Part shown: positions 26,874 through 35,126 of the stretch, piece after piece
How positions within the stretch are numbered: position 1 is the stretch's first letter
Layout of the letters: each line of letters starts with the position of its first letter
Origin: Nitratidesulfovibrio termitidis HI1
GTDB lineage: Bacteria; Desulfobacterota; Desulfovibrionia; Desulfovibrionales; Desulfovibrionaceae
Direction of reading: 5' to 3'
Assembly: GCF_000504305.1 (NCBI RefSeq)
Contig: NZ_KI632512.1
Location: forward strand, 2,799,469 to 2,863,468
Length of the DNA: 64,000 nt
Notes under the pieces: model-generated
Seen by the model: the letters and a program-made list of their open reading frames with translations, nothing else
Databases searched by the model: none
Told to the model about the DNA's origin: nothing
Position numbers and translations under genes: made by a program

Positions 26874-27326
26874 TCAGGGGGCCAGGTCGCGCAGGGTATC
26901 CTTTACCGTGGCCAGCACCCGCATGCAGGTGGCGTGGTCCTGCGGGCTGACGTCCCGCAGCAGCAGGACCAGGGCTTCTTCGGCCACGGCGCGGCTGCGC
27001 TCCTTCAGGGCGTCGCCCGCCCGCGTGGCGGTGACGACCCTGCGCCGGGCATCGTCCGGGTCGGGGCTGCGGGTGACCAGCCCCTTGTCTTCCATGGTGG
27101 CCAGCAGGCGGCTCATGCCTGTCTTGTCCATGCACAGGGCGTGGGTCAGTTCGTCCTGCCCGATGGTCCCCCGGTTCCAGACGAAGACCATGACGCCCCA
27201 CTGCTCGCCGGTCAGGTCGATGCCAACCTGGGCCATGCGGCGGCGCAGGAAGGACGACATGAGGCGGTTGGTGGTGAAGGTCATGAAGCCGAGGGAAGAT
27301 TCCGGGTCGAAAAAAAAGTTGTTCAT
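26874..27326 (-). CDS. MarR-family regulator
   Basis: 150 aa if it starts at ATG 27326 (MNNFFFDPESS). The winged helix is LTGEQWGVMVFVWNRGTIGQDELTHALCMDKTGMSRLLATMEDKGLVTRSPDPDDARRRVVTATRAG, typical of MarR. No Shine-Dalgarno precedes this ATG or the alternative ATG 27335. A well-formed -35/-10 pair places the transcript start at about 27327, which would make the mRNA leaderless. An inverted repeat overlaps the same spot, so the protein probably represses its own gene. No obvious target operon is adjacent other than the DUF169 gene downstream. Confidence 0.82.
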   Translation of the reverse strand: MNNFFFDPESSLGFMTFTTNRLMSSFLRRRMAQVGIDLTGEQWGVMVFVWNRGTIGQDELTHALCMDKTGMSRLLATMEDKGLVTRSPDPDDARRRVVTATRAGDALKERSRAVAEEALVLLLRDVSPQDHATCMRVLATVKDTLRDLAP

Positions 27327-27328
27327 GT

Positions 27329-27361
27329 CAACCATCGTAGACCAATGGTTGATGGTGTCAA
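27329..27361 (-). promoter_or_regulatory. Promoter and operator of the marR gene
   Basis: On the minus strand TTGACA (27361-27356), a 16-bp spacer and TACGAT (27339-27334) form a near-consensus sigma-70 promoter. The inverted repeat CAACCAT-N9-ATGGTTG (27329-27351) covers the spacer and -10, as expected for an autorepressing MarR protein. Confidence 0.65.
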
Positions 27362-27560
27362 CTATTCGGGCGCGGCAAACGCGCGGGGCGGGGCAGCCTG
27401 ATGGACCTGACGGAGAGGCCTGACGGAGAGGCGTGGCGGAGATGGCTGGCGGGCGTGCGGGATGGGCCGCGCGCGGCAAGCATGCATGACAAGGCGCGCG
27501 CGGCACACTCCGCGATGGCGGATGGACGGAACGGGACGACGGGCGGCGGCCCGGCGGGGC

Positions 27561-27932
27561 TTAGTGCGCCCCGGCGTGCGCCGTGGCAGCCACGGGACGG
27601 CCCGTCTGGGTTTCCTGTTCCATCTGGCAATGCACGCACAACCGGGTGGTGGGGCGGGCCAGCAGGCGGGGCAGGGGAATGTCGTCGCCGCAGGCGTCGC
27701 ACACGCCGTAGTCGTGGCGGTCCATGGCGCGCAGCACCCCTTCGATTTCGCGGATGCGCCGTCCGGCGCGGTCCAGAAGGGTCATGCTGAGGGCAAGCTC
27801 GCTGACGCGCGAGGCGAATTCGTTTTCGTCGGCGCAGGCTTCCACGCCGCCCTCCACCAGCAACTGGCGGCGCAGGTGGGTCAGTTCGGCTTCGAGGCGG
27901 CGGCGGATTTCGGCATGGTGACGGTCGGTCAT
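27561..27932 (-). CDS. DksA/TraR-type zinc finger protein
   Basis: 123 aa from ATG 27932, preceded by GAAGGAAC. The N-terminal half is a charged helical coiled coil (AEIRRRLEAELTHLRRQLL, VSELALSMTLLDRAGRRIREIEGVLRAM). The C-terminal C4 finger follows: YGVCDACGDDIPLPRLLARP then RLCVHCQMEQE, with C-x2-C-N17-C-x2-C. Such proteins enter the RNA polymerase secondary channel and tune initiation, in DksA together with ppGpp. The acidic DxxDA tip is not obvious here, so it is better called TraR/YbiI-like than a true DksA. Confidence 0.85.
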   Translation of the reverse strand: MTDRHHAEIRRRLEAELTHLRRQLLVEGGVEACADENEFASRVSELALSMTLLDRAGRRIREIEGVLRAMDRHDYGVCDACGDDIPLPRLLARPTTRLCVHCQMEQETQTGRPVAATAHAGAH

Positions 27933-28396
27933 GGCGCGTTCCTTCCGTGGCGCGGCTCCGGGCATGCGGTCCGCGCGGGCTGCGGGGCATCCAGTGGGCC
28001 AGCCGACCAGTCAGCCAGTCAGCCAGTCGGCCAGTCGGCCAGTCAGCCAGTCACGTGGACGTCCCCGGTTTCCGGACACTGCCCCTTCTGCACCACGGGC
28101 GGGATCGCTGGGCGACGGCGCGGCGACGGGCCGCAGACAATCGGGTGACGCCCGCGCCGCACACCCCCCGCCCTGCTCCCCTTCACGCAATGTTCACCGA
28201 CCGGTCATGGCTTCTCCACGTGGCGCGTCTATCCATGCATGCGACAGGACTCCATTTCGCGGAACAGGCACGCAGCCGCCACCGGACGGAAACCGCCCCC
28301 GCCGTCTGCTGCCGCCGGGCTCGGTGAGCGCGCGCGAAGCGCTCCGGTGCCCTCCGCGCCACCAGTCTCCGGCCAGTTGGCCGCCCAGGAGGACGC
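27933..28396. repeat. Intergenic region with octamer repeat array (28007-28054)
   Basis: Six consecutive 8-bp units CCAGTC(A/G)(G/C) run from 28007 to 28054. The rest of this 464-bp gap before the acyltransferase gene shows no gene or hairpin that can be defended. The array resembles the other short GC-rich minisatellites of this window. Confidence 0.7.
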
Positions 28397-30430
28397 ATGG
28401 ACATGCTCCGCCCCCGCACCCCCGCCGATGCCGCCCCTCTTCATCATATAATGGATACGCCGTCGGCCACGAGGCCGCTGCCGGTTTCCACGCCAGTCGC
28501 CGTCCCGTCCCGCGCGGATGCGGTCACGCCGCATTCCGTGCATTCCCGCTCGCTGGTGCCCGCCGCGGCCCGGCGCATCCCCGCGCCGCTGCGCATCCCG
28601 CTGCTGCACCTGCTGGGCGTGGGCCGCATCGACGCGCTGTACCGGGGCATGCCGCAGGGCGGAACGCCGCTGGACTTCGCCCGTCTGGCCCTGGACGTGC
28701 TGGGCGTGTCCGTGCGGGCAGAGGCCGAGGGTTTCGGGGGGGTGCCCGCCACCGGTCCCCTGATCATGGTGGCCAATCATCCCTTCGGTGCGCTGGAGGG
28801 ACTGGTGCTGGCGCAAGCCCTGCTGCCGGTGCGGCCCGACCTGCGCTTTCTGGCCAACTACATGCTGGCGGCGGTGCCGGAACTGCGCGAGCTGATCTTT
28901 TCCGTGGATCCCTTCGGCGGTGACGGCGCGCAGCGTCGCAACATGGCGGGCCTGCGCCAGGCCATCCGCCACGTGGCCGAGGGCGGCGCGCTGGTGGTGT
29001 TTCCCTCGGGCACGGTGTCGCACCTGCAACCCTCGCGGCGCGAGATCACCGACCCCACGTGGCAGTCCACGGTGGGCCGGCTGGTGCGCCGCACCGGGGC
29101 CGACGCCCTGCCCCTGTACTTTCACGGGCGCAATTCCATGCTTTTCAACCTGATGGGGCTGCTGCACCCCGCGGCGCGCACGGCCCTGCTGCCCAAGGAA
29201 CTGCTGCGCAAGCGCAACACCACGGTCACCCTCAGCGTGGGGCGGCCCGTGGCCGCCGCCACCCTGAACGAACTGCCCGACGACGAGGCGCGCACCGCCT
29301 ACCTGCGCATGCGCTGCTATGCCCTGAAGCCCAAGCCGCGGCGGGTGCTGTCCCTGCCGTTGCCGATGCTGAAGAAGGGGGGAGGCGTGCCTGGCGCCAC
29401 GGAGGCCGCCACCGCGTCCGATGGCCCCGTCGCTGCGGTCGGCCAGTCGGCGCGGCGCATGCGGCCCATCGCCGCCGCCCGTCCGCTGGAACTGCTGGAG
29501 GCGGAACTGGCCGCCATACCGCCCACCGACGTGCTGCTGCGCGAGGGACCGTGGACCATCGTGGAGACTGCGGCGGACCGCTCGCCTGAATTGATCCGCG
29601 AGATCGGCCGCCTGCGCGAGGTGACCTTTCGCGCGGTGGGCGAGGGCAGCGGCGCGCCGCTGGATCTCGACGCCTTTGACGCCACCTATCGGCATCTGAT
29701 CCTGTGGCACGAGGGCGACCGCGCCCTGGCCGGGGCCTACCGCCTGGGCGAGGTGGACGCACTGCTCACCGCCCAGGGGCAGCGCGGGCTGTATTCCTCG
29801 TCGCTGTTCCGGTTCCGCCCGGAATTTTTCGGCGGCGCGCCCGCGCTGGAACTGGGCCGAGCCTTCGTGTCGGCGGACTATCAGCGCGACTATGCCCCCC
29901 TGCTGCTGTTGTGGAAGGGCATCGGCCAGTTCATCCTCAAGCGCCCCGGCGTGCGCCGCCTGTTCGGCCCGGTAAGCGTGAGCCTGGACTATACCCCGTA
30001 TTCGCTGAACGCCATCATGGACTACCTGACCCGCCACCACGGCTGCCCCGCCACGGCCCGTCTGGTGCGGGGCCGCGCCGCGCCCTCGCTGCGCCAGCCC
30101 GGCTGCCTGCGGCGCATCGAGCCGGAAGGCCTGGACTGGAACGCGCTGTGCGCCCTGGTGCGCGACATGGAAGGCGGGCGCACCATCCCCATCCTGTTCA
30201 AGCACTACCTGAAGCTGGGCGGGCGCATCGCCACCTTTCACGTGGACCGCGCCTTCGGCTCGCTGGATGCCTTTCTGATCATCGACCTGCTGGAATCGCC
30301 GCCCCGCATGCTGCAACGGTTCATGGGCGCGGAAGGGCTGGAATGCTACTACGCCCAGACCCCGCGCGATGCCGGAGAGGGCGGGGCCGGGGATGCGTTG
30401 GCGGATGCCGCCGTGGCGGGCAGGGGGTAA
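28397..30430 (+). CDS. olsF: Bifunctional PlsC-GNAT acyltransferase, probable ornithine-lipid synthase (OlsF type)
   Basis: 677 aa from ATG 28397 after AGGAGGACGC. Residues about 75-320 are a PlsC-like acyltransferase with motif I NHPFGALEG at 127-135, FPSGT and PLYFHGRNS. Residues about 385-570 are an Acetyltransf_5 (hemolysin/OlsB) GNAT domain: REIGRLREVTFRAVGEGSG, YSSSLFRFRPEFFGG, LELGRAFVSADYQRDYAPLLLLWKGI and SVSLDYTPYSLNAIMDYL. A PlsC domain followed by an OlsB domain is the arrangement of OlsF, which N-acylates ornithine and then O-acylates the product to give ornithine lipid. The N-terminal 60 residues and the 345-360 linker are low-complexity. A free-standing role in another aminolipid cannot be excluded. 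Confidence 0.75.
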   Translation: MDMLRPRTPADAAPLHHIMDTPSATRPLPVSTPVAVPSRADAVTPHSVHSRSLVPAAARRIPAPLRIPLLHLLGVGRIDALYRGMPQGGTPLDFARLALDVLGVSVRAEAEGFGGVPATGPLIMVANHPFGALEGLVLAQALLPVRPDLRFLANYMLAAVPELRELIFSVDPFGGDGAQRRNMAGLRQAIRHVAEGGALVVFPSGTVSHLQPSRREITDPTWQSTVGRLVRRTGADALPLYFHGRNSMLFNLMGLLHPAARTALLPKELLRKRNTTVTLSVGRPVAAATLNELPDDEARTAYLRMRCYALKPKPRRVLSLPLPMLKKGGGVPGATEAATASDGPVAAVGQSARRMRPIAAARPLELLEAELAAIPPTDVLLREGPWTIVETAADRSPELIREIGRLREVTFRAVGEGSGAPLDLDAFDATYRHLILWHEGDRALAGAYRLGEVDALLTAQGQRGLYSSSLFRFRPEFFGGAPALELGRAFVSADYQRDYAPLLLLWKGIGQFILKRPGVRRLFGPVSVSLDYTPYSLNAIMDYLTRHHGCPATARLVRGRAAPSLRQPGCLRRIEPEGLDWNALCALVRDMEGGRTIPILFKHYLKLGGRIATFHVDRAFGSLDAFLIIDLLESPPRMLQRFMGAEGLECYYAQTPRDAGEGGAGDALADAAVAGRG

Positions 30431-30614
30431 CCCGCGCGGGCGCAAATCGACCTGCCCGGATGATGTTTTTCGCGTGCCCGGTAGTCAGGCCGCCGGGGAG
30501 GTGCTATGCCGGTATCGACCCCGGCTGGCGTGTTCACGGGAACGTGCCGGTCGCCATGCATTCCGGCATGGGACACCGTTGTCCGCCCGACCTTCCGCGC
30601 ACAAGGAGCATCAG

Positions 30615-31502
30615 GTGAACGAGCAGCAGTTCGACCGCATCCGAAACGGCAAGGGATTCATCGCGGCCCTGGACCAGAGTGGGGGCAGCACCCCCAAGGC
30701 CCTGCGCCTGTATGGCATCGGCGAGGATCGCTATGCCTCGGACGCCGAGATGCTGGCCCTCGTGCACGCCATGCGCACGCGCATCATGCGCAGCCCGTCC
30801 TTCGGCGCGCAGTGGATACTGGGGGCCATCCTGTTCGAGGATACCCTGTACCGAGCCGTGGATGGTTCGCCCACTGCCGACTACCTGTGGGAAAAGAAGG
30901 GAGTGGCGCCGTTCCTCAAGGTGGACAAGGGACTGGCGGAGCCGCGCGACGGCGTGCAGTTGATGCGGCCCATCGGCAACCTGGAGGCTCTGCTGCGCGA
31001 GGCCGCGGCCCGCAACGTGTTCGGCACCAAGATGCGCTCGGTGATCAAGGAAGCCGACGAGCGCGGCATCGCCGACGTGGTGGAGCAGCAGTTCGACGTG
31101 GCCGGAACGATCATGGCGCACGGGCTGGTGCCGATCATCGAGCCCGAGGTGGACATTCACAGCCCGGTGCAGCATGAATGCGAAGTGATCCTGCTGCGCG
31201 AGGTGCGGCGGCAACTGGCAAGGCTGCCTTCCGAGGCCAGGGTGATGTTCAAGTTTTCCCTGCCCGCCCGGGACGACTTTTACCGGGAACTCATGGACGA
31301 CCCGCACGTGGTGCGCATCGTGGCCCTGTCGGGCGGGTACAGCCGGGACGAGGCCAACGCCCGGCTGGCGCGCAACCACGGCCTCATCGCCAGTTTTTCG
31401 CGGGCGCTGACCGAAGGGCTGGACGACCGGCAGAGCGATGCGGAATTCGACGCGGCGCTGGCACATGCCGTACGGTCCATCCACGAGGCGTCCCTTACGT
31501 AA
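30615..31502 (+). CDS. fda: Fructose-bisphosphate aldolase, class I
   Basis: 295 aa from GTG 30615, with AAGGAG (30603-30608) upstream. The sequence aligns along its full length with the staphylococcal-type Fda: NGKGFIAALDQSGGSTPKAL, GAILFEDTLYRAVDG, GVAPFLKVDKGLAEP, KMRSVIKEAD, GLVPIIEPEVDIHSP, VMFKFSLPARDDFY holding the Schiff-base lysine, and RIVALSGGYSRDEAN. It cleaves fructose 1,6-bisphosphate to the triose phosphates, with no metal. It stands between the OlsF-like gene and a DUF523 gene on the same strand. Confidence 0.95.
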   Translation: MNEQQFDRIRNGKGFIAALDQSGGSTPKALRLYGIGEDRYASDAEMLALVHAMRTRIMRSPSFGAQWILGAILFEDTLYRAVDGSPTADYLWEKKGVAPFLKVDKGLAEPRDGVQLMRPIGNLEALLREAAARNVFGTKMRSVIKEADERGIADVVEQQFDVAGTIMAHGLVPIIEPEVDIHSPVQHECEVILLREVRRQLARLPSEARVMFKFSLPARDDFYRELMDDPHVVRIVALSGGYSRDEANARLARNHGLIASFSRALTEGLDDRQSDAEFDAALAHAVRSIHEASLT

Positions 31503-31590
31503 GCCATCCGGTGCGACGGATACATCGGGGGCGCCGGATACATTCGGGGCGGCCGCACCCGCCGTGCGGTTGCCGGAAACGGAGATGCCC

Positions 31591-32013
31591 ATGATCTATG
31601 TGGTCAGCGCCTGTCTTGCGGGCGTTGCCTGCCGCTTCGACGGAGAGGCCAACCCCCGCGAAGGGGTCATCGAACTGGTGCGGCAGGGGCTGGCCCTGCC
31701 GGTCTGTCCCGAACAGCTGGGCGGTTTGTCCACGCCGCGTCCGCCGTGCGAACTGCGCGACGGCAGGGTGCTGTGCCGCGAGGCCGACGGCGCCCTGTCC
31801 GATGCCACGGACGCCTTTGTCAAAGGAGCCGAGGAAGGCGTGCGCCTGGCCCTGCTGGCGGGCTGCACCGAGGCCATCCTGAAGGCGCGCTCGCCCTCGT
31901 GCGGGTGCGGGCGCATCTATGACGGCACCTTTTCCCGTACGCTGATGGCGGGTGACGGCCTGTTCGCCGCTGCCCTGCGCAAGGCGGGCATTACGGTACG
32001 CTGCGACGAATAG
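31591..32013 (+). CDS. DUF523 family protein
   Basis: 140 aa from ATG 31591 with GGAG 6 nt upstream; ATG 31585 is the alternative. The family pattern is complete: YVVSACLAGVACRFDGEANP, LPVCPEQLGGLSTPRPPCE and the cysteine motif LKARSPSCGCGRIYDGTF. Conserved cysteines (SAC, VCPE, SCGCG) suggest an iron-sulfur or metal site. The function of the family is unsettled; some members occur as fusions with DUF1722. The gene ends 6 bp before a MITE-like element, so its native 3' end may have been displaced. Confidence 0.85.
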   Translation: MIYVVSACLAGVACRFDGEANPREGVIELVRQGLALPVCPEQLGGLSTPRPPCELRDGRVLCREADGALSDATDAFVKGAEEGVRLALLAGCTEAILKARSPSCGCGRIYDGTFSRTLMAGDGLFAAALRKAGITVRCDE

Positions 32014-32019
32014 TCCGCT

Positions 32020-32269
32020 AGGGGCTGTTTCTAAATTGTCCTTTCGCCCGTTGGCATCGTCAAACTTCACCCGCCATAGCTTTGCTGTCCTTATCCGTAA
32101 GGTTCGCTTCACTCACCTAACGGCTAAGGCTCGGTCAAATACGATAAGAGTACGCTCTGCGGTCGCCATCCGTAATGCTCGAAGACTCGCATAACGGCTG
32201 CCGCACTCCCTCATGGCGGGCTTGTTTTTCTTGCCAACGAACGAAAAACCTAATTTAGAAACAGCCCCT
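32020..32269. mobile_element. MITE-like element with 18-bp perfect terminal inverted repeats
   Basis: AGGGGCTGTTTCTAAATT (32020-32037) and its exact reverse complement (32252-32269) bound a 250-bp segment of clearly lower GC than its surroundings. No transposase frame is present; the longest internal open frames are spurious. Termini beginning GGGGCTGTTTCTAAA resemble IS5-family (IS427-type) ends, which target CTAG/TA. The left end here lies in gCTAGggg, but the right flank is TG, so a clean TA duplication is not seen. The interior has related segments such as TAAGGTTCG, TAAGGCTCG and TAATGCTCG. Confidence 0.8.
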
Positions 32270-32655
32270 GGTCCGCCCTGCGCATGGCGCCGGAACGGGC
32301 AACGCGCGGCCTGCCAAGCCAGTCAGGTCGGCCAGGCGAGACGGGTCAGTCAGGAGACACGGGTCAGCCAAGTCAGTCAATCCAGACGGGTTCGGCGCGA
32401 CAAGGTCTGGAATTTCCGAGGCCGGAAGGGGAGCGGTTCCCTTTCCGGCTTCGTGCGTTCCGGCGGGGAGGCGGAGGGGGGACCGCCGGGGGGATGGCAT
32501 GTGCGGATACCGCATGCCCGATGCGTGGGGAAGACATGAGCCCATGCATGCCTTCGTGCCAGTGGCGTATGCAAGTGGCGCGTGCCGAAAGGGCGATGCA
32601 CTCGATCGCATCCGGTGTGCTGCCCTGCTTGCTGCGGGTATGGCGGGTGTCTTGC
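32270..32655. other. Intergenic region without a supported gene
   Basis: Between the MITE-like element and the TTGCACA cluster there is no frame with convincing codon use or a Shine-Dalgarno. A degenerate GTCAGCC/GACGGGTCAG repetition (about 32320-32395) resembles the other minisatellites. Nothing else is seen. Confidence 0.5.
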
Positions 32656-32709
32656 TTTTGCACACGTGCAGCCCTTTTGTGCAAAACTGATGTGCATCGT
32701 GTTGCACAA
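32656..32709. promoter_or_regulatory. Cluster of TTGCACA motifs (putative enhancer site)
   Basis: TTTTGCACA (32656-32664), TGTGCAAAA (32678-32686) and TTGCACAA (32702-32709) alternate in orientation, giving two nested inverted repeats with 9-bp and 8-bp arms. The cluster is 60-115 bp upstream of the -24/-12-like element at 32771, the usual place for an enhancer-binding protein. Confidence 0.55.
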
Positions 32710-32770
32710 ATGGAGTCTGCACATTTCCTCGAAAAATATTAACATGCTGAAAATAAACATTTTCAATGTT

Positions 32771-32786
32771 TGGCACGCCCTGTGCT
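32771..32786 (+). promoter_or_regulatory. Sigma-54-like promoter with no downstream gene
   Basis: TGGCAC-gccct-GTGCT carries a perfect -24 box and the invariant GC of the -12 box, with GG-N10-GC spacing; one -12 position deviates (GTGCT for TTGCT). No convincing coding sequence follows for 880 bp. Confidence 0.6.
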
Positions 32787-32796
32787 AATTCTCTGT

Positions 32797-33463
32797 CAGC
32801 GCATGACAACGCTGCCCTTCGCAGAGTGCAAGAGCCTGATCCCCCTGCTTCCCTGACCGCCGCGACCCGCCGGTCGCGGCGGCCCCCCCTCCCCGGCACC
32901 ACGGTGGAAGGGCGGAACAGGAACCGGAAAGGGACGAGGCGCCCGAAGGCAACCCACGTGCGGCCCGGCACGTTCCGGGCGGCAGGGGAACTCCGCGAGA
33001 CCTTCGCGGATACGGTGGACGTGTGGCGTCCCGTTCCCCCACCGCTCCTGGCCTCTCTCCGGTTCCCCCTTGCGGAGAAAGGCACGGGCAATGAATTCGC
33101 GGCAACGGCAGCCGGGCCAAGGCGACGGCCCGGACGACCGAAGCGATACGGGAGCACCGGCAGACAGCCGCACTGCACCCGCACTGTGCCGGACCGACCT
33201 CCTCCTGTCCGCACGGTATCTCCAGCCGGGGGCTCGGAGCCCCCGGAAGCGACCAGCGGCCGCCACGGCGACCGACGACATAGTGCCCAAAGCACACGAG
33301 ACAGCGACCAGCCCAAACTCCTCCTTCGTTGATGCAGTGACCGCAGGGGCGGCGGGACAGCCCACCCGCCGCCCCCCCCTGGAAACCCTCCTTGCTCCCC
33401 CTTGCACTCTTGGACATCCGACCCCCTTGCGGAACCCCGGCCACCCTGGCCGGGGTTCTGTTT
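32797..33463 (+). ncRNA. Putative structured RNA, about 660 nt
   Basis: From the predicted start after the -24/-12 element to an intrinsic terminator, no frame looks like a real protein. Perfect hairpins occur at 32859-32880 (9-bp stem), 32956-32973 (6), 32992-33010 (7), 33112-33133 (7), 33226-33246 (8) and 33348-33377 (10), before the 11-bp terminator stem. GC content is high, so some stems are expected by chance, but this many long ones is more than I would expect. No motif of RNase P, tmRNA, SRP or 6S RNA is recognised. It could instead be a long untranslated leader of the 53-aa gene if the terminator is leaky. Confidence 0.4.
33433..33463 (+). terminator. Intrinsic terminator of the putative RNA
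   Basis: AACCCCGGCCA (33433-33443), loop CCC, then TGGCCGGGGTT (33447-33457), followed by CTGTTTT. A strong rho-independent terminator on the plus strand with no coding gene directly upstream. Confidence 0.8.
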
Positions 33464-33668
33464 TGGCGCGACGGGCACGGAACACCGCAGGGAAAAGAGG
33501 CGGCGGTCGGCAATCAATCCATTACCCGATCACGCGCATCGCCCCCTCCGCGCTCCGTACGTTGACACCGTTCGCCCCGCGCGACTACCATCACGCGGAG
33601 TTCCGGGGCGTTCGCGCGCTGCCGGAGTTCCCCCACCCTTGCAATCCCCCAGCCCCAGAAGGACAGGC

Positions 33669-33830
33669 ATGGACAGCTACATCGTTCGCGGCATCCTCAT
33701 CGGCGGTTCCCTCGGCGTGTTCGCTGCGCTGCTGGGCCTTAGCGACAGCATTCCCCGCGCCTTCGGCGTGGGCATGATCGGCGGGTTTCTGGCGGGCATC
33801 ACCCTGGAACGCCGCCGTCGCCGGAAGTAG
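33669..33830 (+). CDS. 53-aa membrane protein
   Basis: MDSYIVRGILIGGSLGVFAAL..., with two hydrophobic segments (about 5-23 and 29-45) and a strongly basic end (ERRRRRK). An AAGGAC sequence lies 6-10 nt before ATG 33669. Glycine-rich helices and the basic tail suggest a small inner-membrane hairpin with a cytoplasmic C-terminus. No family is recognised. Confidence 0.65.
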   Translation: MDSYIVRGILIGGSLGVFAALLGLSDSIPRAFGVGMIGGFLAGITLERRRRRK

Positions 33831-33908
33831 CCGCACCCCGCCGCTCCCTTCCGTTTTCAGCGCAACGCCATTTTCCGCCTGCACCGCATGGTGCACGCGC
33901 CAATGCAA

Positions 33909-33941
33909 ACGGGCCGCCCCGGCAATGCCGGAGCGGCCCGT
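33909..33941. terminator. Terminator between convergent genes
   Basis: ACGGGCCGC (33909-33917) pairs with GCGGCCCGT (33933-33941), with an inner CCGGCAATGCCGG hairpin. It lies between the 53-aa gene and the DsbA-like gene, which converge here. Confidence 0.65.
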
Positions 33942-33966
33942 GTCGCGTCGTGCGCGGTGCGGCCTG

Positions 33967-34770
33967 CTACTTCTTGGCTTTTGCCGCCGCCTCCAGCGCC
34001 ATGTCCACGGCGTCGGAGAACAGGTCCAGCGGCAGCGAACCGCGAATGACCAGGTCGTTGACCAGAAAATACGGGGTGCCCTGCACGTTCAGCGCGCGGG
34101 CCTCGGCCATGTCTTCCTCTATGGATTCCTTGACCTTCTTGCCCTTGATGTCCTGGGCCAGGCGCTTCATGTCCAGCCCCGCCTCGGCAGCGGCCTTCTT
34201 GAGGAAGGGTTCGCCCTCGGCCACCAGCTTTTCGCGGTCGCGGAACACGGTTTCGTAGAACGCCCATGCTTTTTTGCCGTCCTGCATGCCCGCGGCCACG
34301 TGGTACTCGGCGGCGAGACGCGCGTTGTCGTGGCTGTCCAGCGGCATGTGCTTGAAGACGTAGCGCACCTTGTCCTTGTAGTTGGCCAGCAGCAGTTCCA
34401 TGGTGCCGGCGGCCTGCTGGCAGTAGGGACAGGTGAAGTCGGAGTAGGCCACGATGGTGACCGGCGCGTTGGCCGGGCCGCGCATGGGGCGGCCTTCCAG
34501 GTTGGCCTTCTTGGGCTGGGTCTGGTCCACCTGCCACTGGGCGAGCAGCGCCTTCTTGCGGCGCACGTTGGAGCCCTGCTGGGCGATTTCCAGCACGGTT
34601 TCGCTGTTGTCGCGCAACACCTGCATGATCAGTTCGGGGTTTTCCTTCAGCAGGTCGCGCAGGGCGGCCTTCAGTTCCTCGTTGGAGGCGGCCTGCGCGG
34701 GCGCGGGAACCACAGCGGTGGCGGCAAGGGCAAGCGCCAGCAGCAGGGCAATGGACAGGGTGCGAAGCAT
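33967..34770 (-). CDS. DsbA-family thiol oxidoreductase, periplasmic
   Basis: 267 aa. A signal peptide (LSIALLLALALAATAVVPAPAQA) is followed by a helical region with DLLKENPELIMQVLRDN, the N-terminal extension seen in Com1/BdbD-like proteins. The thioredoxin domain is APVTIVAYSDFTCPYCQQAAGTMELL with active site CPYC, a helical insertion, and the cis-proline segment VQGTPYFLVNDLVIRG. It should catalyse disulfide formation or isomerisation in the periplasm. A DsbB-like partner is not in the window. ATG 34770 has GGGAGAAG upstream. Confidence 0.92.
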   Translation of the reverse strand: MLRTLSIALLLALALAATAVVPAPAQAASNEELKAALRDLLKENPELIMQVLRDNSETVLEIAQQGSNVRRKKALLAQWQVDQTQPKKANLEGRPMRGPANAPVTIVAYSDFTCPYCQQAAGTMELLLANYKDKVRYVFKHMPLDSHDNARLAAEYHVAAGMQDGKKAWAFYETVFRDREKLVAEGEPFLKKAAAEAGLDMKRLAQDIKGKKVKESIEEDMAEARALNVQGTPYFLVNDLVIRGSLPLDLFSDAVDMALEAAAKAKK

Positions 34771-35126
34771 GCGTCTTCTCCCGGAAAAGGGGGGATGGAG
34801 GGCGGGGCAGGCGCCGCCGGAAGGCATGTCCGGAGTGGGCGAAAGCCGGGCGGACGGGACGGCGGGCGGCGTGCGACGGTACCCGCCCCTTCTACACGCC
34901 CGCGATTGCGGGGGCAAGTTCGCGAGTGTCCGCCAACGCTGGCGGGCGCGGTGTGCAAGGGTGTGCGGGCGGGGGCGAAGGGTGCGGGATGGCGGGATGG
35001 GAATGAAGTCGGGCGGCGGCGACGACGCGGCAAGGAGGTGTCCGCATCGCCGCCGCACGCCCGGTCTACCGTCGGAGTGTGGGCGGGTCAGGGAGAGATG
35101 CTGTTGACGGCGGGGCTTGGGCAGCC
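34771..35126. other. Intergenic region without recognised features
   Basis: About 356 bp between the DsbA-like gene and the end of azlD. No gene, clear promoter or long hairpin could be supported. Confidence 0.5.

Noticed and set aside
28007-28054. Repeat array considered as a CRISPR
   Set aside because: Eight-base units without spacers; a simple tandem repeat.
31952-32194. 80-codon frame entering the MITE-like element
   Set aside because: Starts inside the DUF523 gene in another frame and crosses the element boundary; no transposase feature.
32766-33777. Frames of 188 and 235 codons across the putative RNA
   Set aside because: Arg/Pro/Thr-rich, no Shine-Dalgarno and no domain; they run through the intrinsic terminator or stop without family features.
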